Below, piece by piece: positions 8,094-15,271 of a stretch of 43,570 bases of DNA (positions within the stretch are counted from its first letter, which is position 1; each line of letters begins with the position of its first letter). The notes below the pieces were generated by a model. It saw only the letters and a program-made list of their open reading frames with translations. It did no database searches and had not been told where the DNA came from. Location of the stretch: the NCBI GenBank assembly GCA_964592725.1, contig CAZQFQ010000004.1:1-43570 (forward strand), in the 5' to 3' direction. This stretch comes from PALSA-1336 sp964592725. GTDB taxonomy: Bacteria > Patescibacteriota > Doudnabacteria > UBA920. Made by a program: the position numbers and the translations under genes.

Positions 8094-9244
8094 CCAAAGA
8101 ATTTTTCAACCGAACAGCATATAAACCGGTTAAGCTTTCGGCCAAACGTGATATCACCGGAGCGCTAAAAGCAATTTCCAAAAAGAACCAAGCTGTCCAA
8201 ATTGTTGACCAATACGAGAGCATGCTGGAAGAATTATTTTTGCTGCGAAACCCCGGATACCGGTTTGACAAAGATTACCGGAAAGAGTATGAAAAATTTC
8301 GGGAAATCCATTTGAATAATAAACACCCCGATTCCGGGGGCGCGTGGTTTTACTACCCTTGGCTCAATTGCGCCGTTCATTTTCTTTCCGAACCTCTGCA
8401 CCAGGAACTGCGCACCGGCCGAAACCGAAACCTCATTACCGAAAAGGAACAAAGAGAATTCTATCGGGCGCGGGTAGCGATTTTGGGAATGAGCGTGGGG
8501 AGCCATGTTGCCCTGACCATAGTTATGACCGGGGGTGCCAAACACATTAAGCTTGCCGACCCCGATATTCTTTCGGGGTCCAATCTTAATCGCGTGCGCA
8601 CCGGTTTCCAAAACATCGGGCTGTCAAAAGTAATCAGCGTGGCGCGTCAAATTTATGAAATCAACCCTTACGCGAAAGTTGAGATATTCCCCCAAGGCGC
8701 CGGCGAAAACAACCTAAAAAAAATATTAACCGGCGGCGGGAAGCTTGGCCTTCTTGTGGAAGAAATGGATAATCCGTATTTAAAATTACGGGCACGGGAA
8801 CTGGCGCGGGCGTATAGAATTCCGGTTATTATGGCCGCGGATAACGATAACGGCATTATTGTGGATGTTGAAAGGTACGATTTGAACAAAAAACATCCGA
8901 TTTTACTGCACGGGATTATGGGGATTACCGGATCCGGGGAAATTAAAACAGTGGATCCCCAAAATTTACACAAAGTTATCGCCAAAATGGCCGGGGCAGA
9001 GCTTTCAACCGTCCGCATGCTTGAGTCTGTTACCGAAGTAGGCAAAACTTTATACTCCTGGCCGCAATTGGGAAATGCCGCCACGCTCTGCGGCTCGGTA
9101 CTCGCTTTTTTGGCCAGAAAAATTATTTTGAAAGAACCCATAAAATCCGGGCGGACTAATTTTAGCCCCGATGCGATATTTACACCGCTAACCAAAGCCG
9201 CGCGCAAGCAACGACAAGCTATTTTAAATAAGATGGGAATTTAA
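8090..9244 (+). CDS. ThiF/HesA/MoeB-family E1-like adenylyltransferase
   Basis: E1-like enzymes use ATP to adenylate a C-terminal carboxylate of a protein or small molecule. The core starts at residue 128: VAILGMSVGSHVA (nucleotide loop), LADPDIL (Asp 157), NLNR (165-168, the Arg that contacts ATP) and K180. EEMDN (224-228) stands where many relatives have CTDN. No CxxC zinc ribbon and no obvious E1 catalytic Cys loop are visible. The first 125 residues form a helical extension I do not recognise. The start overlaps the previous stop as ATGA. The next gene is a nitroreductase. Fused ThiF-nitroreductase proteins (the mycobacterial MoeY/Rv1355c type) are known, so the pair probably works as a split version. 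Confidence 0.88.
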   Translation: MTKEFFNRTAYKPVKLSAKRDITGALKAISKKNQAVQIVDQYESMLEELFLLRNPGYRFDKDYRKEYEKFREIHLNNKHPDSGGAWFYYPWLNCAVHFLSEPLHQELRTGRNRNLITEKEQREFYRARVAILGMSVGSHVALTIVMTGGAKHIKLADPDILSGSNLNRVRTGFQNIGLSKVISVARQIYEINPYAKVEIFPQGAGENNLKKILTGGGKLGLLVEEMDNPYLKLRARELARAYRIPVIMAADNDNGIIVDVERYDLNKKHPILLHGIMGITGSGEIKTVDPQNLHKVIAKMAGAELSTVRMLESVTEVGKTLYSWPQLGNAATLCGSVLAFLARKIILKEPIKSGRTNFSPDAIFTPLTKAARKQRQAILNKMGI

Positions 9245-9254
9245 AAAATCCAAA

Positions 9255-10331
9255 ATGATCCCAAAAGAAATTTTACTTAAAATTATAAAAGCCGGATCTT
9301 TGGCTCCTTCGGCTGATAACGGCCAGCCTTGGAGGTTTAAAATTACCGAACAGCAAGATGTAGAACTCTTCCGCCATCCCGGAATGTTTGAAAAGGACTT
9401 AAGCGTCTTAAAAGAAGTTTCTCTAATCGGACACGGAGCGGTAATAGAAAATATGCGCATAGCGTCGGCTTATTTTTCTTATCAAATGCGGGTTGACTTT
9501 TTCCCTGATGCCGGCAACTCAAACCTCGTTGCCCGCTTAAATTTTGACGCGCGGCAGGATAAAGATTTATACCTTGCTTCTCTTTATAATTTTATTACGA
9601 AACGGTGTACCAACCGTTCCCCGTATAAAAATGCCGCGCTGACGGAGTTGGAAAATAAAAAATTAACCGGAGCGGGTGATGATTTTAAAGACGTAATGCT
9701 TAAAATTATCGCGGATAAGGAGAGTGTTCGCGGCCTCGCGGAAGCCGTCAGCACTAACGAGCGGGTTGTCCTGTCCAATCCGGTGCTTCATAAATATTTT
9801 TTTAACCTCATTAGATTCAGCCAATCGAAAACAGAACAAACTCAAAATGGCATGCACGTAAGAACGTTGGCTATGCCTCCGCCGGCCGAAATGATATTTT
9901 ATTTATGCAAATACTGGCCTATTATGAAATTTTTAAGTTTTTTTGGCTTGATAAAAACGATAGCAAGACAAAACAGTAAAATTTACCAAAATTCCGCGGC
10001 TTTTGGTGTATTGTTAATTAAGGAGCCTTCGCCGATCAATTTTATTAACACCGGCCAAGCCATGCAAAAAATTTGGCTTCAGGCAACAGCTTTAGGACTG
10101 CAATTCCAGCCTACCGCAGCGGTGCCGTATTACGCTAGAGAAGCTTCGGAAAAAAACAACCCAATTTTTGGGGGGAACGAAAAAGAGCTTCTTCTTAGCG
10201 CGTATAAAACAATAAAAAAAATATCCGCGGATCCTAATTTAACCGTAAGCTTTGTGTTCCGTATCGGGCAGGGATTACCGCCGCGGGCGCGGACAACGCG
10301 CTTGGAACTATCCAAACTTTTAATTGCCTGA
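9255..10331 (+). CDS. Nitroreductase-fold FMN oxidoreductase
   Basis: The protein has 358 residues. The N-terminal AGSLAPSADNGQPWRF matches the FMN-contacting start of nitroreductases (Ser-Pro-Ser/Asn-Gln-Pro-Trp). KRCTNRSPY resembles the Arg-x-x-x-Arg flavin-phosphate segment of larger nitroreductase/Acg-type proteins, and QAMQKIWLQATALGLQFQP is the typical late helix. A hydrophobic middle (AEMIFYLCKYWPIMKFLSFFGL) forms the lid expected in the longer members. It lies ten bases after the ThiF gene, in the same operon. By analogy with ThiF-nitroreductase fusions I infer it acts on the product of the E1-like enzyme. The reaction, including whether it oxidises or reduces, is unknown. Confidence 0.87.
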   Translation: MIPKEILLKIIKAGSLAPSADNGQPWRFKITEQQDVELFRHPGMFEKDLSVLKEVSLIGHGAVIENMRIASAYFSYQMRVDFFPDAGNSNLVARLNFDARQDKDLYLASLYNFITKRCTNRSPYKNAALTELENKKLTGAGDDFKDVMLKIIADKESVRGLAEAVSTNERVVLSNPVLHKYFFNLIRFSQSKTEQTQNGMHVRTLAMPPPAEMIFYLCKYWPIMKFLSFFGLIKTIARQNSKIYQNSAAFGVLLIKEPSPINFINTGQAMQKIWLQATALGLQFQPTAAVPYYAREASEKNNPIFGGNEKELLLSAYKTIKKISADPNLTVSFVFRIGQGLPPRARTTRLELSKLLIA

Positions 10332-10351
10332 TCTGCTAATTTAAACAGCCC

Positions 10352-12037
10352 ATGGACATAATAGCCAACACAGATTTGTTTTCAGTTGGCATCGCAATTG
10401 CCACCAGTTTTATTTTGGGTTTTGTTGTTTTTTATCAAAATCCAAAAAGCGATACCGGAAAATTATTTCTGCTGTTTACCGGCGTCAATGCCGGCTGGAG
10501 CATTTTTAATTACCTAAACTACCATGTTTCAAACCCCCTGCTTGTTTTGTGGTTTATTCGCATGGTTATGTTTTTTGCCGTTCTTCAGGCTTTTTCCTTC
10601 TTCTTATTGATGTTTTCTTTTCCCCAGGATAATGTGGCGTTTCCGTCTTGGTGGAAAATATTTATCCTGCCGGCGGTTTCCCTAACCGCTTTACTTACAT
10701 TAACACCCTGGGTTTTTTCAGGTCTGCAAATAGCAACCAACGGAGCGGTATCGCAACCCATACCGGCAGCCGGAATCGGAATATTCGCAATAGTAGCTGT
10801 TACTTCGGTAGCCTGGGGGGTTGTGTTGCTTGTTTTAAAAATAAGACAAGCGCCCCCGGAGCAAAAGACTTCTTTTAAATACCTGTTGGCCGGGGTGGCT
10901 ATAATGTTCGCCTGTATTATTACCCTAAACTTTATATTACCTTCTTACTTCCAAAATACACGCTTTATCCCGCTCAGCGCGGTATTTACTTTCCCGTTCG
11001 TCGCTTTTACGGCCTACGCCATAATGCGCCATCATTTGTTCAATGTAAAAATACTTTCCACGGAAATTTTTGTGTTTTTATTATCGGTTATAACTTTATT
11101 TGAAGTTATCACTGCCGGCAACTTTTTGAATATTATATTGCGCACAAGCGAATTCCTATTAGTACTAAGCATTGGGATTATGCTGATAAATAGCGTTATC
11201 CGAGAGGTAAAACAGCGCGAGAGGTTGGAGATCTTGGACAAAGAGCTCGCTGACGCTAATGACAAACTCAAAATTTTGGATCAGGCCAGGGCGGAATTTA
11301 TTACCATTGCCTCGCATCAGCTGCGCACGCCGCCGGCCACCATCAAATGGTATTTATCGGCAATCTTAAGCGGCGACTACGGCAAGGTTCCGGCAAAAAT
11401 TTTGGCCCAGCTGAAAAAAACCGAAAACACCAACAACCATCTAATTTCCCTGATTGAAGATATGCTCAATGTTTCGCGCATTGAACGGGGTAAAATGGAA
11501 TTTTTGTTTGAGCCGACCGACACGGAGGAATTGGCGCGCTTTTCCTACGAACAGCTTCTGCCCATTGCCCAAGAAAAAGGGCTTGCGCTTACTTACTCGC
11601 CGCCGCCCCGGCCTTTGCCGAAAATCATGGCTGACAAAGAAAAACTCCGTCAGGTTATGAATAATTTAATAGACAACGCCCTGAAATATACCAAGCAGGG
11701 CAGTATTGCGGTGAACCTGTTTTTGCTGGGCAGCTCCGACGCAAAAGGCGGGACCGGCAAAATTATATTTCAGGTTAAAGACAGCGGCAAAGGCATAAGC
11801 GCCGAGGAACGCGAATCAATTTTCCAAAAATACACCCGCGGCAAGGAATCGGTCAAGCAAAGCGCTGGGCTGGGACTCGGCCTGTATGTGGCAAAAATTA
11901 TTATTGAACAGCACAAAGGCAAAATTTGGGCCGAAAGCCCGGGCGAAGGTCAAGGCTCTATGTTTTGCTTTAGCCTGCCGGTTAACAGCGGCCTAGAAGA
12001 AACCACTATGGTGGATCTTGGAAACAAAACTAATTAA
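10352..12037 (+). CDS. Membrane-bound sensor histidine kinase
   Basis: A 561-residue kinase. Residues 1-290 carry about eight hydrophobic segments, a membrane sensor like the N-terminal 7TM-type sensors. A short coiled coil (KQRERLEILDKELADANDKL) leads to HisKA with the H-box ASHQLRTPPATIKWYL. The HATPase_c domain has the N-box LRQVMNNLIDNALKYTK, the G1 region VKDSGKGIS and AGLGLGLYVAKIII. All catalytic boxes are present. The usual RTPL is RTPP. It follows the nitroreductase by 20 bases and is followed by a terminator, so it is probably the last gene of that operon. No cognate regulator is in the operon; the receiver at 4965-5372 is the nearest candidate. Confidence 0.93.
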   Translation: MDIIANTDLFSVGIAIATSFILGFVVFYQNPKSDTGKLFLLFTGVNAGWSIFNYLNYHVSNPLLVLWFIRMVMFFAVLQAFSFFLLMFSFPQDNVAFPSWWKIFILPAVSLTALLTLTPWVFSGLQIATNGAVSQPIPAAGIGIFAIVAVTSVAWGVVLLVLKIRQAPPEQKTSFKYLLAGVAIMFACIITLNFILPSYFQNTRFIPLSAVFTFPFVAFTAYAIMRHHLFNVKILSTEIFVFLLSVITLFEVITAGNFLNIILRTSEFLLVLSIGIMLINSVIREVKQRERLEILDKELADANDKLKILDQARAEFITIASHQLRTPPATIKWYLSAILSGDYGKVPAKILAQLKKTENTNNHLISLIEDMLNVSRIERGKMEFLFEPTDTEELARFSYEQLLPIAQEKGLALTYSPPPRPLPKIMADKEKLRQVMNNLIDNALKYTKQGSIAVNLFLLGSSDAKGGTGKIIFQVKDSGKGISAEERESIFQKYTRGKESVKQSAGLGLGLYVAKIIIEQHKGKIWAESPGEGQGSMFCFSLPVNSGLEETTMVDLGNKTN

Positions 12038-12080
12038 CACAAATACTGCGAACGAATTTTCACGAATAGGCAAATAAAAG

Positions 12081-12105
12081 ACCTCTAATTAGAGAGGTTT
12101 TTTTG
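12081..12105 (+). terminator. Rho-independent terminator after the kinase gene
   Basis: ACCTCT...AGAGGT stem (with an alternative CTCTAATTAGAG pairing) followed by seven T residues, 44 bases after the kinase stop. Confidence 0.85.
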
Positions 12106-12137
12106 TATCTGCTCAAAAATTTAAATCTACCAAGCTA

Positions 12138-12165
12138 TTGATTTTTTCAAGCTTTCTGATATACT
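12138..12165 (+). promoter_or_regulatory. Predicted sigma70 promoter
   Basis: TTGATT (12138-12143) and TATACT (12160-12165) with a 16-base spacer. This leaves a leader of about 85 bases before the gene at 12256. Confidence 0.55.
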
Positions 12166-12255
12166 AAAAAGTAATTTTGTGGGAAGCAATTTGGCCGCGA
12201 ACATCGTAACCAAACCCCTTTCCGCAAGATTCTCTAGTTTTACGGAGGATATTAT

Positions 12256-12945
12256 GTGAAAGGTTTGTGCCAGAAGGCACGTTGTAAATTTCAGACATGG
12301 AGGTCCGAAAGGACAATGGAACTTGAAAAAATCGCGTACTCTGAATACTGTCGCAAGCTGATGGCTATGCGGGCGACGGTCGTTGACATTACCCGGGCAA
12401 TCGTGAACAAAGCCAGCACGAATCCACCGCCGAAGGGCTTAAAGCGGAAACTGTTTGACGGCGTGTATCTAGAATGGAACAATGGCCATGAGCTCGCCGT
12501 CTGGTCTTACGGCTCCGGCAACGGCAAAGTCTGCATGGGCCCCTGCTATTCCACGACTGAAGCTTACCTGCTCCAGGCCTTCCTGGGAAAGTTGATTCTC
12601 GCGCTTCGACTCCACGCGGCGGGAATTGCGCCTACGGAATTGGAACCTGCCCATATCAGCACAATCTTAATCGAGAAGGCTCTGGGAGAATACTTCGAAG
12701 CCGCTGATCAACTCAAAAAGGTGGGCAGACGATTGGCCGAAACTCTTGTTAGGAACGATCAAGGACTGCCGTTTTGCCTCACCCGTGGGGTCCAGCCTGG
12801 AGAGAGTTATCGGATCCTGTACCTCAATGACGGCTCCGGCGGCACCTGCCCGGAAGAGTCGAAGTTGATTCGCCTCTGTGGGGAACGCGCGACGGGGGAT
12901 GTCGACAATTACGAGTTTTTCCTGAGGATCCTTCTGACCGCCTAA
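12256..12945 (+). CDS. Hypothetical protein, standalone unit
   Basis: The reading frame is 229 residues from a GTG at 12256, which follows ACGGAGGATATTAT. An internal ATG at 12316, behind GGAGGTCCGAAAGGAC, would give 209 residues (MELEKIAYSEY) and is an equally plausible start. The product is soluble, mixed alpha/beta by appearance, with five or six Cys (VCMGPCYS, GGTCPEES). I recognise no family. It has its own promoter and a 14-bp-stem terminator, and its GC-richer, AAG/CTG-preferring codons differ from the operon before it. This matches the other standalone unknown genes of the window. Confidence 0.7.
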   Translation: MKGLCQKARCKFQTWRSERTMELEKIAYSEYCRKLMAMRATVVDITRAIVNKASTNPPPKGLKRKLFDGVYLEWNNGHELAVWSYGSGNGKVCMGPCYSTTEAYLLQAFLGKLILALRLHAAGIAPTELEPAHISTILIEKALGEYFEAADQLKKVGRRLAETLVRNDQGLPFCLTRGVQPGESYRILYLNDGSGGTCPEESKLIRLCGERATGDVDNYEFFLRILLTA

Positions 12946-12968
12946 GACTTTCACATTCAGACGACAAG

Positions 12969-13008
12969 ACAGCCGGACGCGCGATGCGCGTCCGGCTGTT
13001 CTTCTTTT
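12969..13008 (+). terminator. Strong terminator hairpin
   Basis: Stem ACAGCCGGACGCGC/GCGCGTCCGGCTGT (14 bp, 3-base loop) followed by TCTTCTTTTT. It ends the 12256-12945 gene. Confidence 0.9.
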
Positions 13009-13062
13009 TGCGAATAATAAACCTAGTACGACCAATAAAGACTGATAAAAAATATCCCAACC

Positions 13063-13097
13063 AAAAACCACCCCAATTGTACCGAGGTGGTTTTTGT
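13063..13097. terminator. Bidirectional terminator
   Basis: AAAAACCACC pairs with GGTGGTTTTT, with A- and T-runs on both sides. It sits between the convergent gene at 12256-12945 and the minus-strand rpsO unit, so it can serve both. Confidence 0.8.
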
Positions 13098-13118
13098 AAG
13101 CTTTTTTATTCGTGTTGA

Positions 13119-13550
13119 TTAGTCTGCCTTATCCGTGTTTATCGGTTTTTTCTCCGGTTTCATACTGCCCATCATTTCGTGCTCAAAGTGGAGCAAAAAC
13201 TGGGCGGGATCGGGGGTACTGCCGAACAAAATATGCTCCACGCTGTTGCGCTGGCCGCGGTTTTGGGAACTGCCCACGCCTTTTTGCTGAAACCATTCTT
13301 TCCAGTTGTCGCTGAATTTTTTATATCCCGCGGAGTTCTCGTCCCCGTACGTGGCGTAAATAATATCGTATTTTATTTTATCGCAAATATTAATAAACTC
13401 GCTTTTTTCTTCCAAAGTCAAAAATCCGTTCTTTTGGAAAGCGTGTTTAATTTCCTGCGTCCTGGGATTGGTATATATTGCCTGGCAAATTTCCTTGCCC
13501 AAATCCGACCACTCCTTGTCAAACTCGTCAAAATGAGAACCTTTGTTCAT
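13119..13550 (-). CDS. Hypothetical protein co-transcribed with rpsO
   Basis: A 143-residue soluble protein beginning five bases after the rpsO stop. It is rich in aromatic and charged residues (DEFDKEWSDLGKEICQAIY, YKKFSDNWKEWFQQKG) and ends in a hydrophilic Lys-rich tail. No family recognised. The tight spacing implies translational coupling to ribosomal protein S15 and therefore growth-related expression. The tail (INTDKAD) runs into the repeat-like intergenic sequence, so the original C-terminus may have been shorter. Confidence 0.75.
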   Translation of the reverse strand: MNKGSHFDEFDKEWSDLGKEICQAIYTNPRTQEIKHAFQKNGFLTLEEKSEFINICDKIKYDIIYATYGDENSAGYKKFSDNWKEWFQQKGVGSSQNRGQRNSVEHILFGSTPDPAQFLLHFEHEMMGSMKPEKKPINTDKAD

Positions 13551-13555
13551 AAGGT

Positions 13556-13828
13556 TTATTCAGAAATTTTAAGTTTTAATTTTTCCGCCAATTTTTCAAA
13601 CCGTTTTTCATCTTCGCTCTTTAAATAGCGCATCAGCCGCCTGCGGTTGCCGACCATTTTAAGCAAGCCGCGCCTGCTGTGATTGTCCTTGCGGTGGGTT
13701 TTTAAGTGCTCGGAAACCTGCTCAATTTCCTTGGTCAATATGGCAACCTGAACCTCGGGACTTCCCGTGTCGTCCTTGTGCGTCTGAAACTTTTTTATGA
13801 TGTTGTTCTTCTCTTTGGGGGTAAGCAT
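13556..13828 (-). CDS. rpsO: 30S ribosomal protein S15
   Basis: S15 binds the central domain of 16S rRNA early in 30S assembly. At 90 residues it has the normal length. The family signature region TGSPEVQVAILTKEI is followed by HLKTHRKDNHSRRGLL and VGNRRRLMRYLK. In many bacteria rpsO lies next to pnp; here pnp is 9 kb away and an unknown gene takes the downstream place. A palindromic repeat (13851-13886) lies just upstream and may affect the 5' leader. Confidence 0.98.
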   Translation of the reverse strand: MLTPKEKNNIIKKFQTHKDDTGSPEVQVAILTKEIEQVSEHLKTHRKDNHSRRGLLKMVGNRRRLMRYLKSEDEKRFEKLAEKLKLKISE

Positions 13829-13850
13829 AACATTTTGCCAAACCTTTTTT

Positions 13851-13886
13851 CCTCTCCCTCCGGGAGAGGGTTAGGGTGAGGGTTGG
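13851..13886. repeat. Intergenic palindromic repeat (tgt-insert type)
   Basis: CCTCTCCCTCCGGGAGAGG followed by TTAGGGTGAGGG. It matches the inverted form of the insert in tgt at 571-607, showing that the same element occurs both between and within genes. Confidence 0.85.
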
Positions 13887-13910
13887 TTCATCACGCGATG
13901 AGTAGCTAAA

Positions 13911-13996
13911 AAGATTGAAAGATTGAAAATTTAAAGATTAAAAAATTTAAAATCTTTTAACTATTCAATTAGGAATCTTTTAATTGCTTTCCTGAC
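13911..13996. repeat. AT-rich short tandem/inverted repeat tract
   Basis: Multiple copies of AAGATTGAAA and TTTAAAGATT-like units and their complement (AATCTTTTAA) fill the gap between rpsO and the ATP-grasp gene. No gene is visible here. Confidence 0.6.
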
Positions 13997-14054
13997 TCAT
14001 CCGTGGATTAAATAATATGCATTGATTATAACTTATACAGCCGAATTGCGCAAG

Positions 14055-15008
14055 TCATTTTAAAATAAGATATCCCAAAAAATCTTTAAAAACATTGTAC
14101 CCGGTAATCTCCTCAAAGGATTTTAGCCCGGGGAAGCGGTTAACTTCAAGAATATAAAATTTTCCGGCCGATTCCAAAATATCCACTTTGGCGAGTTCGC
14201 GGCCGAGGAGAAGGGAGGCGGATTCGGCTAAGGATATTATTGCGGGATTGCAAGCTCTCTCCTCCTGAGGAGAGATGTCGCCCAAAGCTATCCGGTTATT
14301 GAAGGCTTTGGACGACAGAGAGGTTGCAGTCATGCCTGATTTATTGCAACCTCTCCCCGACCCTCCCCTCATAAGGGGAGGGAGGCTCCGCATAACCGCC
14401 GCTTTTTTAAAATCCACCCGAAACCCGCCGCCCTTAGTCCCAAACCTCAAAATCACCGGCAGTGCTTTGTAGCCTACGGTAATTATTTTGTATTCATAGT
14501 CGGCCTGAATAAACTCCTGAATCAGCCATTCTTTTTTGTGATGAAGAGGCAGGATATTTTTTAGCCGCTCCTCATTTTTTATCAAAAAAACATCTTTGGC
14601 TTTAAAACCGTAGGTCCATTTGAGGATAAGTGGGTAGTGAATAGTGGGCAGTGGGCAGTCAGATAACAAGCGGGTTGTAGGAATAGGCAGGCCGGATTTT
14701 TGAAGCTGCTGATAATCCGCCCACTTGCCCATACCGAGTTTTCCGTCGGCGATTGAAGAATCCACAACTTTTTTCCCCGCCGCTTTAAACTTTTTCGCCA
14801 ACGCAATGATTTGAGGCAAAAATTCCGCGCCACCGTTAAAAAATGGATCGCGGATATATAATACATCAAATTTCGTTATATCAACGTTAAAATCGCACGC
14901 GACCAGACCATCCACATCCGTTATGCTTAATTCCCGATGTTTTGCCGCCGCCTCCTCTGCCAGCCTTTTTGCCGCGTAAACTTTTTTTGACGAGATGACT
15001 AATATCAT
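14055..15008 (-). CDS. RimK-like ATP-grasp protein with repeat insertions
   Basis: ATP-grasp ligases join a carboxylate to an amine or thiol through an acyl-phosphate. In this 317-residue protein the order is an N-terminal alpha/beta domain (MILVISSKKVYAAKRL...LYIRDPFF), the hinge segment LGMGKWADYQQLQKSGLPIPTT, ATP-binding strands (LILKWTYGFKAKDVFLI, EWLIQEFI) and the Mg-binding end KVDILESAGKFYILEVNRFPG with Glu and Asn. The substrate is unknown. Two inserts derive from repeats: DCPLPTIHYP (DNA 14625-14667) and about 45 residues spanning SLPPLMRGGSGRGC to SPQEERACNP (DNA 14255-14390). The second lies in the expected metal/phosphate region, so activity may be impaired, although the frame stays open. 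Confidence 0.85.
   Translation of the reverse strand: MILVISSKKVYAAKRLAEEAAAKHRELSITDVDGLVACDFNVDITKFDVLYIRDPFFNGGAEFLPQIIALAKKFKAAGKKVVDSSIADGKLGMGKWADYQQLQKSGLPIPTTRLLSDCPLPTIHYPLILKWTYGFKAKDVFLIKNEERLKNILPLHHKKEWLIQEFIQADYEYKIITVGYKALPVILRFGTKGGGFRVDFKKAAVMRSLPPLMRGGSGRGCNKSGMTATSLSSKAFNNRIALGDISPQEERACNPAIISLAESASLLLGRELAKVDILESAGKFYILEVNRFPGLKSFEEITGYNVFKDFLGYLILK
14255..14390. repeat. Two palindromic repeats inside the ATP-grasp gene
   Basis: CTCTCTCCTCCTGAGGAGAG (14255-14274) and CCCTCCCCTC/GGGGAGGG with an ATAA loop (14361-14382). Both belong to the GGGAGAGG-type family and are translated in frame. Confidence 0.8.
14625..14667. repeat. GTGGGTAGTGAATAG-type repeat inside the ATP-grasp gene
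   Basis: Short direct units GTGGGTAGTG, AGTGGGCAGT and GTGGGCAGTC in a row. They are translated as part of DCPLPTIHYP. The composition is that of an intergenic repeat rather than coding sequence. Confidence 0.65.
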
Positions 15009-15038
15009 TTATTTATCATAACAGAAAGTTCGTTGTGG

Positions 15039-15156
15039 CGTCATCCCTTCGGCAAGCTCAGGGCAGGCTCTGAGCCTGTTATCTGAAAAACCAAGCAGGC
15101 GAAGGATCTCTTAAAGATTCTTCGCTCTCGGATGCTACTTCCGGTTCAGAATGACG
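15039..15156. repeat. 118-bp intergenic repeat element
   Basis: Bounded by CGTCAT (15039) and ATGACG (15156). It contains inner inverted pieces such as CTCAGGGCAGGCTCTGAG and GAAGGATCTC...GATTCTTC. There is no coding potential. It has the look of a dispersed repeat element, placed between the divergent ATP-grasp and recombinase genes. Confidence 0.65.
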
Positions 15157-15259
15157 CCTAGTTATCTGATGTCGCATAACGCATCGAAAAAAGAAAAGAA
15201 ATATCGTTGTCGCAATAACCACGGTGGACACTGTGGATAACCACTACGTCGCGCAATGT

Positions 15260-15265
15260 TATAAT
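15260..15265 (+). promoter_or_regulatory. -10 box abutting the recombinase start
   Basis: TATAAT ends only six bases before the ATG at 15272. Normal spacing would start the transcript at or next to the A of the ATG. No Shine-Dalgarno sequence is visible, which fits a leaderless mRNA. Confidence 0.5.
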
Positions 15266-15271
15266 AGTAGT

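Noticed and set aside
12469..13071. Minus-strand frames overlapping the 12256-12945 gene
   Set aside because: They run through two terminators and lack ribosome sites; the plus-strand gene has promoter, ribosome site and terminator.
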